Below, piece by piece: positions 36,888-50,111 of a DNA stretch of 64,000 nucleotides; the stretch's first letter is position 1, and each line of letters starts with the position of its first letter. The stretch is from contig JAZGUH010000927.1 in assembly GCA_037893225.1 (NCBI GenBank), positions 1-64,000 on the forward strand. The letters are read 5' to 3'. The stretch comes from Hippasteria phrygiana (lineage: Eukaryota; Echinodermata; Asteroidea; Valvatida; Goniasteridae). The position numbers and the translations under genes are program-made. The notes under the pieces are model-generated. The model saw only the letters and a program-made list of their open reading frames with translations, did not search any database and was not told the origin of the DNA.

Positions 36888-39800
36888 TGAGTAAAGCAAG
36901 TCCATACCCCAGGGAATTTGACAGGCATGGAGCAATAAATAAAAGGTAATCTGCACACAGATGGTGGCCGGGAAGAAAATAAACATTGCGAGGTTTGAAT
37001 TTTCTCCACAAGTTTTAACTCTAAGAAGCTGCCGATAATTGCAACATGTAGCGCCAGATCTAAGCTATCCATACATGTCAAAATTACTGAATTTGGTTGA
37101 TATTTCATGCAATTATGAATGAGTAAAGCAAGTCCATACCCCAGGGAATTTGACAGGCATGGAGCAATAAATAGACGGTAACATGTACACAGATGTTGGC
37201 CGGAAAGAAAATAAACATTGCGAGGTTTGAATTTTCTCCACAAGTTTTAACTCTAAGAAGCCGCCGATAATTGCAACATGTAGCGCCAGATCTAAGCTAT
37301 CCATACATGTCAAAATTACTGAATTTGGTTGATATTTCATGCAATTATGAATGAGTAAAGCAAGTCCATACCCCAGGGAATTTGACATGCATGGAGCAAT
37401 AAATAGACGGTAACATGTACACAGATGTTGGCCGGAAAGAAAATAAACATTGCGAGGTTTGAATTTTCTCCACAAGTTTTAACTCTAAGAAGCCGCCGAT
37501 AATTGCAACATGTAGCGCCAGATCTAAGCTATCCATACATGTCAAAATTACTGAATTTGGTTGATATTTCATGCAATTATGAATGAGTAAAGCAAGTCCA
37601 TACCCCAGGGAATTTGACAGGCATGGAGCAATAAATAAAAGGTAATCTGCACACAGATGGTGGCCGGGAAGAAAATAAACATTGCGAGGTTTGAATTTTC
37701 TCCACAAGTGTTAACTCTAAGAAGCCGCCGATAATTGCAACATGTAGCGCCAGATCTAAGCTATCCATACATGTCAAAATTACTGAATTTGGTTGATATT
37801 TCATGCAATTATGAATGAGTAAAGCAAGTCCATACCCCAGGGAATTTGACATGCATGGAGCAATAAATAGACGGTAACATGTACACAGATGTTGGCCGGA
37901 AAGAAAATAAACATTGCGAGGTTTGAATTTTCTCCACAAGTTTTAACTCTAAGAAGCCGCCGATAATTGCAACATGTAGCGCCAGATCTAAGCTATCCAT
38001 ACATGTCAAAATTACTGAATTTGGTTGATATTTCATGCAATTATGAATGAGTAAAGCAAGTCCATACCCCAGGGAATTTGACAGGCATGGAGCAATAAAT
38101 AAAAGGTAATCTGCACACAGATGGTGGCCGGGAAGAAAATAAACATTGCGAGGTTTGAATTTTCTCCACAAGTTTTAACTCTAAGAAGCCGCCGATAATT
38201 GCAACATGTAGCGCCAGATCTAAGCTATCCATACATGTCAAAATTACTGAATTTGGTTGATATTTCATGCAATTATGAATGAGTAAAGCAAGTCCATACC
38301 CCAGGGAATTTGACAGGCATGGAGCAATAAATAGACGGTAACATGTACACAGATGTTGGCCGGAAAGAAAATAAACATTGCGAGGTTTGAATTTTCTCCA
38401 CAAGTTTTAACTCTAAGAAGCCGCCGATAATTGCAACATGTAGCGCCAGATCTAAGCTATCCATACATGTCAAAATTACTGAATTTGGTTGATATTTCAT
38501 GCAATTATGAATGAGTAAAGCAAGTCCATACCCCAAGGAATTTGACATGCATGGAGCAATAAATAGACGGTAATCTGCACACAGATGGTGGCCGGGAAGA
38601 AAATAAACATTGCGAGGTTTGAATTTTCTCCACAAGTGTTAACTCTAAGAAGCCGCCGATAATTGCAACATGTAGCGCCAGATCTAAGCTATCCATACAT
38701 GTCAAAATTACTGAATTTGGTTGATATTTCATGCAATTATGAATGAGTAAAGCAAGTCCATACCCCAGGGAATTTGACATGCATGGAGCAATAAATAGAC
38801 GGTAACATGTACACAGATGTTGGCCGGAAAGAAAATAAACATTGCGAGGTTTGAATTTTCTCCACAAGTTTTAACTCTAAGAAGCCGCCGATAATTGCAA
38901 CATGTAGCGCCAGATCTAAGCTATCCATACATGTCAAAATTACTGAATTTGGTTGATATTTCATGCAATTATGAATGAGTAAAGCAAGTCCATACCCCAG
39001 GGAATTTGACAGGCATGGAGCAATAAATAAAAGGTAATCTGCACACAGATGGTGGCCGGGAAGAAAATAAACATTGCGAGGTTTGAATTTTCTCCACAAG
39101 TGTTAACTCTAAGAAGCCGCCGATAATTGCAACATGTAGCGCCAGATCTAAGCTATCCATACATGTCAAAATTACTGAATTTGGTTGATATTTCATGCAA
39201 TTATGAATGAGTAAAGCAAGTCCATACCCCAGGGAATTTGACATGCATGGAGCAATAAATAGACGGTAACATGTACACAGATGTTGGCCGGAAAGAAAAT
39301 AAACATTGCGAGGTTTGAATTTTCTCCACAAGTTTTAACTCTAAGAAGCCGCCGGTAATTGCAACATGTAGCGCCAGATCTAAGCTATCCATACATGTCA
39401 AAATTACTGAATTTGGTTGATATTTCATGCAATTATGAATGAGTAAAGCAAGTCCATACCCCAGGGAATTTGACATGCAAGGAGCAATAAATAGACGGTA
39501 ACATGTACACAGATGTTGGCCGGAAAGAAAATAAACATTGCGAGGTTTGAATTTTCTCCACAAGTTTAAACTCTAAGAAGCCGCCGAAAATTGCAACATG
39601 TAGCGCCAGATCTAAGCTATCCATACATGTCAAAATTACTGAATTTGGTTGATATTTCATGCAATTATGAATGAGTAAAGCAAGTCCATACCCCAGGGAA
39701 TTTGACATGCATGGAGCAATAAATAGACGGTAACATGTACACAGATGTTGGCCGGAAAGAAAATAAACATTGCGAGGTTTGAATTTTCTCCACAAGTTTT

Positions 39801-39903
39801 AACTCTAAGAAGCCGCCGATAATTGCAACATGTAGCGCCAGATCTAAGCTATCCATACATGTCAAAATTACTGAATTTGGTTGATATTTCATGCAATTAT
39901 GAA
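36888..39903 (+). repeat. 13-monomer tandem duplication, first copy (M160-M172)
   Basis: 3016 bp with order A'(t143) E B A B A' E G B A I C(a41) B. The second copy, M173-M185 at 39904-42919, has exactly the same order and the same private bases (t143, a25, g148, a41). I noticed no base difference by eye, which makes this one of the most recent events in the window. Its first three monomers overlap the last 7-monomer unit of the zone to the left. Confidence 0.92.
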
Positions 39904-42900
39904 TGAGTAAAGCAAGTCCATACCCCAGGGAATTTGACAGGCATGGAGCAATAAATAAAAGGTAATCTGCACACAGATGGTGGCCGGGAAGAAAATAAAC
40001 ATTGCGAGGTTTGAATTTTCTCCACAAGTTTTAACTCTAAGAAGCTGCCGATAATTGCAACATGTAGCGCCAGATCTAAGCTATCCATACATGTCAAAAT
40101 TACTGAATTTGGTTGATATTTCATGCAATTATGAATGAGTAAAGCAAGTCCATACCCCAGGGAATTTGACAGGCATGGAGCAATAAATAGACGGTAACAT
40201 GTACACAGATGTTGGCCGGAAAGAAAATAAACATTGCGAGGTTTGAATTTTCTCCACAAGTTTTAACTCTAAGAAGCCGCCGATAATTGCAACATGTAGC
40301 GCCAGATCTAAGCTATCCATACATGTCAAAATTACTGAATTTGGTTGATATTTCATGCAATTATGAATGAGTAAAGCAAGTCCATACCCCAGGGAATTTG
40401 ACATGCATGGAGCAATAAATAGACGGTAACATGTACACAGATGTTGGCCGGAAAGAAAATAAACATTGCGAGGTTTGAATTTTCTCCACAAGTTTTAACT
40501 CTAAGAAGCCGCCGATAATTGCAACATGTAGCGCCAGATCTAAGCTATCCATACATGTCAAAATTACTGAATTTGGTTGATATTTCATGCAATTATGAAT
40601 GAGTAAAGCAAGTCCATACCCCAGGGAATTTGACAGGCATGGAGCAATAAATAAAAGGTAATCTGCACACAGATGGTGGCCGGGAAGAAAATAAACATTG
40701 CGAGGTTTGAATTTTCTCCACAAGTGTTAACTCTAAGAAGCCGCCGATAATTGCAACATGTAGCGCCAGATCTAAGCTATCCATACATGTCAAAATTACT
40801 GAATTTGGTTGATATTTCATGCAATTATGAATGAGTAAAGCAAGTCCATACCCCAGGGAATTTGACATGCATGGAGCAATAAATAGACGGTAACATGTAC
40901 ACAGATGTTGGCCGGAAAGAAAATAAACATTGCGAGGTTTGAATTTTCTCCACAAGTTTTAACTCTAAGAAGCCGCCGATAATTGCAACATGTAGCGCCA
41001 GATCTAAGCTATCCATACATGTCAAAATTACTGAATTTGGTTGATATTTCATGCAATTATGAATGAGTAAAGCAAGTCCATACCCCAGGGAATTTGACAG
41101 GCATGGAGCAATAAATAAAAGGTAATCTGCACACAGATGGTGGCCGGGAAGAAAATAAACATTGCGAGGTTTGAATTTTCTCCACAAGTTTTAACTCTAA
41201 GAAGCCGCCGATAATTGCAACATGTAGCGCCAGATCTAAGCTATCCATACATGTCAAAATTACTGAATTTGGTTGATATTTCATGCAATTATGAATGAGT
41301 AAAGCAAGTCCATACCCCAGGGAATTTGACAGGCATGGAGCAATAAATAGACGGTAACATGTACACAGATGTTGGCCGGAAAGAAAATAAACATTGCGAG
41401 GTTTGAATTTTCTCCACAAGTTTTAACTCTAAGAAGCCGCCGATAATTGCAACATGTAGCGCCAGATCTAAGCTATCCATACATGTCAAAATTACTGAAT
41501 TTGGTTGATATTTCATGCAATTATGAATGAGTAAAGCAAGTCCATACCCCAAGGAATTTGACATGCATGGAGCAATAAATAGACGGTAATCTGCACACAG
41601 ATGGTGGCCGGGAAGAAAATAAACATTGCGAGGTTTGAATTTTCTCCACAAGTGTTAACTCTAAGAAGCCGCCGATAATTGCAACATGTAGCGCCAGATC
41701 TAAGCTATCCATACATGTCAAAATTACTGAATTTGGTTGATATTTCATGCAATTATGAATGAGTAAAGCAAGTCCATACCCCAGGGAATTTGACATGCAT
41801 GGAGCAATAAATAGACGGTAACATGTACACAGATGTTGGCCGGAAAGAAAATAAACATTGCGAGGTTTGAATTTTCTCCACAAGTTTTAACTCTAAGAAG
41901 CCGCCGATAATTGCAACATGTAGCGCCAGATCTAAGCTATCCATACATGTCAAAATTACTGAATTTGGTTGATATTTCATGCAATTATGAATGAGTAAAG
42001 CAAGTCCATACCCCAGGGAATTTGACAGGCATGGAGCAATAAATAAAAGGTAATCTGCACACAGATGGTGGCCGGGAAGAAAATAAACATTGCGAGGTTT
42101 GAATTTTCTCCACAAGTGTTAACTCTAAGAAGCCGCCGATAATTGCAACATGTAGCGCCAGATCTAAGCTATCCATACATGTCAAAATTACTGAATTTGG
42201 TTGATATTTCATGCAATTATGAATGAGTAAAGCAAGTCCATACCCCAGGGAATTTGACATGCATGGAGCAATAAATAGACGGTAACATGTACACAGATGT
42301 TGGCCGGAAAGAAAATAAACATTGCGAGGTTTGAATTTTCTCCACAAGTTTTAACTCTAAGAAGCCGCCGGTAATTGCAACATGTAGCGCCAGATCTAAG
42401 CTATCCATACATGTCAAAATTACTGAATTTGGTTGATATTTCATGCAATTATGAATGAGTAAAGCAAGTCCATACCCCAGGGAATTTGACATGCAAGGAG
42501 CAATAAATAGACGGTAACATGTACACAGATGTTGGCCGGAAAGAAAATAAACATTGCGAGGTTTGAATTTTCTCCACAAGTTTAAACTCTAAGAAGCCGC
42601 CGAAAATTGCAACATGTAGCGCCAGATCTAAGCTATCCATACATGTCAAAATTACTGAATTTGGTTGATATTTCATGCAATTATGAATGAGTAAAGCAAG
42701 TCCATACCCCAGGGAATTTGACATGCATGGAGCAATAAATAGACGGTAACATGTACACAGATGTTGGCCGGAAAGAAAATAAACATTGCGAGGTTTGAAT
42801 TTTCTCCACAAGTTTTAACTCTAAGAAGCCGCCGATAATTGCAACATGTAGCGCCAGATCTAAGCTATCCATACATGTCAAAATTACTGAATTTGGTTGA

Positions 42901-42919
42901 TATTTCATGCAATTATGAA
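39904..42919 (+). repeat. 13-monomer tandem duplication, second copy (M173-M185)
   Basis: Same 13 classes and markers as 36888-39903. Its last four monomers (A I C B, M182-M185) are also the first four of the following 11-monomer repeat, so two duplications with different periods overlap here. Confidence 0.92.
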
Positions 42920-44543
42920 TGAGTAAAGCAAGTCCATACCCCAGGGAATTTGACATGCATGGAGCAATAAATAAAAGGTAATCTGCACACAGATGGTGGC
43001 CGGGAAGAAAATAAACATTGCGAGGTTTGAATTTTCTCCACAAGTGTTAACTCTAAGAAGCCGCCGATAATTGCAACATGTAGCGCCAGATCTAAGCTAT
43101 CCATACATGTCAAAATTACTGAATTTGGTTGATATTTCATGCAATTATGAATGAGTAAAGCAAGTCCATACCCCAGGGAATTTGACATGCATGGAGCAAT
43201 AAATAGACGGTAACATGTACACAGATGTTGGCCGGAAAGAAAATAAACATTGCGAGGTTTGAATTTTCTCCACAAGTTTTAACTCTAAGAAGCCGCCGAT
43301 AATTGCAACATGTAGCGCCAGATCTAAGCTATCCATACATGTCAAAATTACTGAATTTGGTTGATATTTCATGCAATTATGAATGAGTAAAGCAAGTCCA
43401 TACCCCAGGGAATTTGACAGGCATGGAGCAATAAATAAAAGGTAATCTGCACACAGATGGTGGCCGGGAAGAAAATAAACATTGCGAGGTTTGAATTTTC
43501 TCCACAAGTGTTAACTCTAAGAAGCCGCCGATAATTGCAACATGTAGCGCCAGATCTAAGCTATCCATACATGTCAAAATTACTGAATTTGGTTGATATT
43601 TCATGCAATTATGAATGAGTAAAGCAAGTCCATACCCCAGGGAATTTGACATGCATGGAGCAATAAATAGACGGTAACATGTACACAGATGTTGGCCGGA
43701 AAGAAAATAAACATTGCGAGGTTTGAATTTTCTCCACAAGTTTTAACTCTAAGAAGCCGCCGATAATTGCAACATGTAGCGCCAGATCTAAGCTATCCAT
43801 ACATGTCAAAATTACTGAATTTGGTTGATATTTCATGCAATTATGAATGAGTAAAGCAAGTCCATACCCCAGGGAATTTGACAGGCATGGAGCAATAAAT
43901 AAAAGGTAATCTGCACACAGATGGTGGCCGGGAAGAAAATAAACATTGCGAGGTTTGAATTTTCTCCACAAGTGTTAACTCTAAGAAGCCGCCGATAATT
44001 GCAACATGTAGCGCCAGATCTAAGCTATCCATACATGTCAAAATTACTGAATTTGGTTGATATTTCATGCAATTATGAATGAGTAAAGCAAGTCCATACC
44101 CCAGGGAATTTGACATGCATGGAGCAATAAATAGACGGTAACATGTACACAGATGTTGGCCGGAAAGAAAATAAACATTGCGAGGTTTGAATTTTCTCCA
44201 CAAGTTTTAACTCTAAGAAGCCGCCGATAATTGCAACATGTAGCGCCAGATCTAAGCTATCCATACATGTCAAAATTACTGAATTTGGTTGATATTTCAT
44301 GCAATTATGAATGAGTAAAGCAAGTCCATACCCCAGGGAATTTGACAGGCATGGAGCAATAAATAAAAGGTAATCTGCACACAGATGGTGGCCGGGAAGA
44401 AAATAAACATTGCGAGGTTTGAATTTTCTCCACAAGTGTTAACTCTAAGAAGCCGCCGATAATTGCAACATGTAGCGCCAGATCTAAGCTATCCATACAT
44501 GTCAAAATTACTGAATTTGGTTGATATTTCATGCAATTATGAA
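41992..44543 (+). repeat. 11-monomer tandem duplication, first copy (M182-M192)
   Basis: 2552 bp with order A I C(a41) B Dt B A B A B A. The second copy M193-M203 at 44544-47095 has the same order. The junction makes the only A-A neighbour pair in the right half (M192-M193), as expected for a duplication breakpoint. The one difference noticed is t72 in M195 of the second copy. Confidence 0.92.
42920..43151 (+). repeat. Monomer class Dt (reference copy M186)
   Basis: Carries t37, the A-block and g127: class A except for t37. Five copies (M186, M197, M219, M222, M234), all in the right-hand third. M186 and M197 occupy equivalent places in two copies of an 11-monomer unit. Confidence 0.92.
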
Positions 44544-47095
44544 TGAGTAAAGCAAGTCCATACCCCAGGGAATTTGACAGGCATGGAGCAATAAATAAAA
44601 GGTAATCTGCACACAGATGGTGGCCGGGAAGAAAATAAACATTGCGAGGTTTGAATTTTCTCCACAAGTGTTAACTCTAAGAAGCCGCCGATAATTGCAA
44701 CATGTAGCGCCAGATCTAAGCTATCCATACATGTCAAAATTACTGAATTTGGTTGATATTTCATGCAATTATGAATGAGTAAAGCAAGTCCATACCCCAG
44801 GGAATTTGACATGCATGGAGCAATAAATAGACGGTAACATGTACACAGATGTTGGCCGGAAAGAAAATAAACATTGCGAGGTTTGAATTTTCTCCACAAG
44901 TTTTAACTCTAAGAAGCCGCCGGTAATTGCAACATGTAGCGCCAGATCTAAGCTATCCATACATGTCAAAATTACTGAATTTGGTTGATATTTCATGCAA
45001 TTATGAATGAGTAAAGCAAGTCCATACCCCAGGGAATTTGACATGCAAGGAGCAATAAATAGACGGTAACATGTACACTGATGTTGGCCGGAAAGAAAAT
45101 AAACATTGCGAGGTTTGAATTTTCTCCACAAGTTTAAACTCTAAGAAGCCGCCGAAAATTGCAACATGTAGCGCCAGATCTAAGCTATCCATACATGTCA
45201 AAATTACTGAATTTGGTTGATATTTCATGCAATTATGAATGAGTAAAGCAAGTCCATACCCCAGGGAATTTGACATGCATGGAGCAATAAATAGACGGTA
45301 ACATGTACACAGATGTTGGCCGGAAAGAAAATAAACATTGCGAGGTTTGAATTTTCTCCACAAGTTTTAACTCTAAGAAGCCGCCGATAATTGCAACATG
45401 TAGCGCCAGATCTAAGCTATCCATACATGTCAAAATTACTGAATTTGGTTGATATTTCATGCAATTATGAATGAGTAAAGCAAGTCCATACCCCAGGGAA
45501 TTTGACATGCATGGAGCAATAAATAAAAGGTAATCTGCACACAGATGGTGGCCGGGAAGAAAATAAACATTGCGAGGTTTGAATTTTCTCCACAAGTGTT
45601 AACTCTAAGAAGCCGCCGATAATTGCAACATGTAGCGCCAGATCTAAGCTATCCATACATGTCAAAATTACTGAATTTGGTTGATATTTCATGCAATTAT
45701 GAATGAGTAAAGCAAGTCCATACCCCAGGGAATTTGACATGCATGGAGCAATAAATAGACGGTAACATGTACACAGATGTTGGCCGGAAAGAAAATAAAC
45801 ATTGCGAGGTTTGAATTTTCTCCACAAGTTTTAACTCTAAGAAGCCGCCGATAATTGCAACATGTAGCGCCAGATCTAAGCTATCCATACATGTCAAAAT
45901 TACTGAATTTGGTTGATATTTCATGCAATTATGAATGAGTAAAGCAAGTCCATACCCCAGGGAATTTGACAGGCATGGAGCAATAAATAAAAGGTAATCT
46001 GCACACAGATGGTGGCCGGGAAGAAAATAAACATTGCGAGGTTTGAATTTTCTCCACAAGTGTTAACTCTAAGAAGCCGCCGATAATTGCAACATGTAGC
46101 GCCAGATCTAAGCTATCCATACATGTCAAAATTACTGAATTTGGTTGATATTTCATGCAATTATGAATGAGTAAAGCAAGTCCATACCCCAGGGAATTTG
46201 ACATGCATGGAGCAATAAATAGACGGTAACATGTACACAGATGTTGGCCGGAAAGAAAATAAACATTGCGAGGTTTGAATTTTCTCCACAAGTTTTAACT
46301 CTAAGAAGCCGCCGATAATTGCAACATGTAGCGCCAGATCTAAGCTATCCATACATGTCAAAATTACTGAATTTGGTTGATATTTCATGCAATTATGAAT
46401 GAGTAAAGCAAGTCCATACCCCAGGGAATTTGACAGGCATGGAGCAATAAATAAAAGGTAATCTGCACACAGATGGTGGCCGGGAAGAAAATAAACATTG
46501 CGAGGTTTGAATTTTCTCCACAAGTGTTAACTCTAAGAAGCCGCCGATAATTGCAACATGTAGCGCCAGATCTAAGCTATCCATACATGTCAAAATTACT
46601 GAATTTGGTTGATATTTCATGCAATTATGAATGAGTAAAGCAAGTCCATACCCCAGGGAATTTGACATGCATGGAGCAATAAATAGACGGTAACATGTAC
46701 ACAGATGTTGGCCGGAAAGAAAATAAACATTGCGAGGTTTGAATTTTCTCCACAAGTTTTAACTCTAAGAAGCCGCCGATAATTGCAACATGTAGCGCCA
46801 GATCTAAGCTATCCATACATGTCAAAATTACTGAATTTGGTTGATATTTCATGCAATTATGAATGAGTAAAGCAAGTCCATACCCCAGGGAATTTGACAG
46901 GCATGGAGCAATAAATAAAAGGTAATCTGCACACAGATGGTGGCCGGGAAGAAAATAAACATTGCGAGGTTTGAATTTTCTCCACAAGTGTTAACTCTAA
47001 GAAGCCGCCGATAATTGCAACATGTAGCGCCAGATCTAAGCTATCCATACATGTCAAAATTACTGAATTTGGTTGATATTTCATGCAATTATGAA
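44544..47095 (+). repeat. 11-monomer tandem duplication, second copy (M193-M203)
   Basis: Matches 41992-44543 except for t72 at base 45079 in the C monomer M195. The same t72 is found exactly 2552 bp further on in M206, which is a plain B monomer. Confidence 0.92.
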
Positions 47096-50000
47096 TGAGT
47101 AAAGCAAGTCCATACCCCAGGGAATTTGACATGCATGGAGCAATAAATAGACGGTAACATGTACACAGATGTTGGCCGGAAAGAAAATAAACATTGCGAG
47201 GTTTGAATTTTCTCCACAAGTTTTAACTCTAAGAAGCCGCCGATAATTGCAACATGTAGCGCCAGATCTAAGCTATCCATACATGTCAAAATTACTGAAT
47301 TTGGTTGATATTTCATGCAATTATGAATGAGTAAAGCAAGTCCATACCCCAGGGAATTTGACAGGCATGGAGCAATAAATAAAAGGTAATCTGCACACAG
47401 ATGGTGGCCGGGAAGAAAATAAACATTGCGAGGTTTGAATTTTCTCCACAAGTGTTAACTCTAAGAAGCCGCCGATAATTGCAACATGTAGCGCCAGATC
47501 TAAGCTATCCATACATGTCAAAATTACTGAATTTGGTTGATATTTCATGCAATTATGAATGAGTAAAGCAAGTCCATACCCCAGGGAATTTGACATGCAT
47601 GGAGCAATAAATAGACGGTAACATGTACACTGATGTTGGCCGGAAAGAAAATAAACATTGCGAGGTTTGAATTTTCTCCACAAGTTTTAACTCTAAGAAG
47701 CCGCCGATAATTGCAACATGTAGCGCCAGATCTAAGCTATCCATACATGTCAAAATTACTGAATTTGGTTGATATTTCATGCAATTATGAATGAGTAAAG
47801 CAAGTCCATACCCCAGGGAATTTGACATGCATGGAGCAATAAATAGACGGTAACATGTACACAGATGTTGGCCGGAAAGAAAATAAACATTGCGAGGTTT
47901 GAATTTTCTCCACAAGTTTTAACTCTAAGAAGCCGCCGATAATTGCAACATGTAGCGCCAGATCTAAGCTATCCATACATGTCAAAATTACTGAATTTGG
48001 TTGATATTTCATGCAATTATGAATGAGTAAAGCAAGTCCATACCCCAGGGAATTTGACAGGCATGGAGCAATAAATAAAAGGTAATCTGCACACAGATGG
48101 TGGCCGGGAAGAAAATAAACATTGCGAGGTTTGAATTTTCTCCACAAGTGTTAACTCTAAGAAGCCGCCGATAATTGCAACATGTAGCGCCAGATCTAAG
48201 CTATCCATACATGTCAAAATTACTGAATTTGGTTGATATTTCATGCAATTATGAATGAGTAAAGCAAGTCCATACCCCAGGGAATTTGACATGCATGGAG
48301 CAATAAATAAAAGGTAATCTGCACACAGATGGTGGCCGGGAAGAAAATAAACATTGCGAGGTTTGAATTTTCTCCACAAGTTTTAACTCTAAGAAGCCGC
48401 CGATAATTGCAACATGTAGCGCCAGATCTAAGCTATCCATACATGTCAAAATTACTGAATTTGGTTGATATTTCATGCAATTATGAATGAGTAAAGCAAG
48501 TCCATACCCCAGGGAATTTGACATGCATGGAGCAATAAATAGACGGTAACATGTACACAGATGTTGGCCGGAAAGAAAATAAACATTGCGAGGTTTGAAT
48601 TTTCTCCACAAGTTTTAACTCTAAGAAGCCGCCGATAATTGCAACATGTAGCGCCAGATCTAAGCTATCCATACATGTCAAAATTACTGAATTTGGTTGA
48701 TATTTCATGCAATTATGAATGAGTAAAGCAAGTCCATACCCCAGGGAATTTGACAGGCATGGAGCAATAAATAAAAGGTAATCTGCACACAGATGGTGGC
48801 CGGGAAGAAAATAAACATTGCGAGGTTTGAATTTTCTCCACAAGTGTTAACTCTAAGAAGCCGCCGATAATTGCAACATGTAGCGCCAGATCTAAGCTAT
48901 CCATACATGTCAAAATTACTGAATTTGGTTGATATTTCATGCAATTATGAATGAGTAAAGCAAGTCCATACCCCAGGGAATTTGACATGCATGGAGCAAT
49001 AAATAGACGGTAACATGTACACAGATGTTGGCCGGAAAGAAAATAAACATTGCGAGGTTTGAATTTTCTCCACAAGTTTTAACTCTAAGAAGCCGCCGAT
49101 AATTGCAACATGTAGCGCCAGATCTAAGCTATCCATACATGTCAAAATTACTGAATTTGGTTGATATTTCATGCAATTATGAATGAGTAAAGCAAGTCCA
49201 TACCCCAGGGAATTTGACAGGCATGGAGCAATAAATAAAAGGTAATCTGCACACAGATGGTGGCCGGGAAGAAAATAAACATTGCGAGGTTTGAATTTTC
49301 TCCACAAGTGTTAACTCTAAGAAGCCGCCGATAATTGCAACATGTAGCGCCAGATCTAAGCTATCCATACATGTCAAAATTACTGAATTTGGTTGATATT
49401 TCATGCAATTATGAATGAGTAAAGCAAGTCCATACCCCAGGGAATTTGACATGCATGGAGCAATAAATAGACGGTAACATGTACACAGATGTTGGCCGGA
49501 AAGAAAATAAACATTGCGAGGTTTGAATTTTCTCCACAAGTTTTAACTCTAAGAAGCCGCCGATAATTGCAACATGTAGCGCCAGATCTAAGCTATCCAT
49601 ACATGTCAAAATTACTGAATTTGGTTGATATTTCATGCAATTATGAATGAGTAAAGCAAGTCCATACCCCAGGGAATTTGACATGCATGGAGCAATAAAT
49701 AGACGGTAACATGTACACAGATGTTGGCCGGAAAGAAAATAAACATTGCGAGGTTTGAATTTTCTCCACAAGTTTTAACTCTAAGAAGCCGCCGATAATT
49801 GCAACATGTAGCGCCAGATCTAAGCTATCCATACATGTCAAAATTACTGAATTTGGTTGATATTTCATGCAATTATGAATGAGTAAAGCAAGTCCATACC
49901 CCAGGGAATTTGACATGCATGGAGCAATAAATAGACGGTAACATGTACACAGATGTTGGCCGGAAAGAAAATAAACATTGCGAGGTTTGAATTTTCTCCA

Positions 50001-50111
50001 CAAGTTTTAACTCTAAGAAGCCGCCGATAATTGCAACATGTAGCGCCAGATCTAAGCTATCCATACATGTCAAAATTACTGAATTTGGTTGATATTTCAT
50101 GCAATTATGAA
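47096..50111 (+). repeat. HOR zone 7: mainly A-B dimers (M204-M216)
   Basis: Order B A B B A D B A B A B B B. Alternation of A and B continues from the 11-monomer units and is the simplest pattern in the window. M205-M215 (47328-49879) reads A B B A D B A B A B B and recurs in the same order at M236-M246 (54520-57071), offset 7192 bp (31 monomers). Confidence 0.86.

Larger units (their letters stand above)
29002..37583 (+). repeat. HOR zone 5: t143 lineage and 7-6-7 units (M126-M162)
   Basis: Marked by A' monomers with t143 followed by E and B. Order: B E E B A' E B A' A B A' E G B A' E B, then three units starting A B G B. M130 and M140, 2320 bp apart, both add a125. The three units are M143-M149 (seven, ending in the 1-bp deletion copy), M150-M155 (six, also ending in it) and M156-M162 (seven, without the deletion). 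Confidence 0.86.

Noticed and set aside
36888..42919. Assembly artefact as the explanation for the 13-monomer duplication
   Set aside because: Not excluded, but the following 11-mer and preceding 7-mer units overlap it in different phases with their own private bases, which is more natural for real events than for one misjoin. Read support would settle it.
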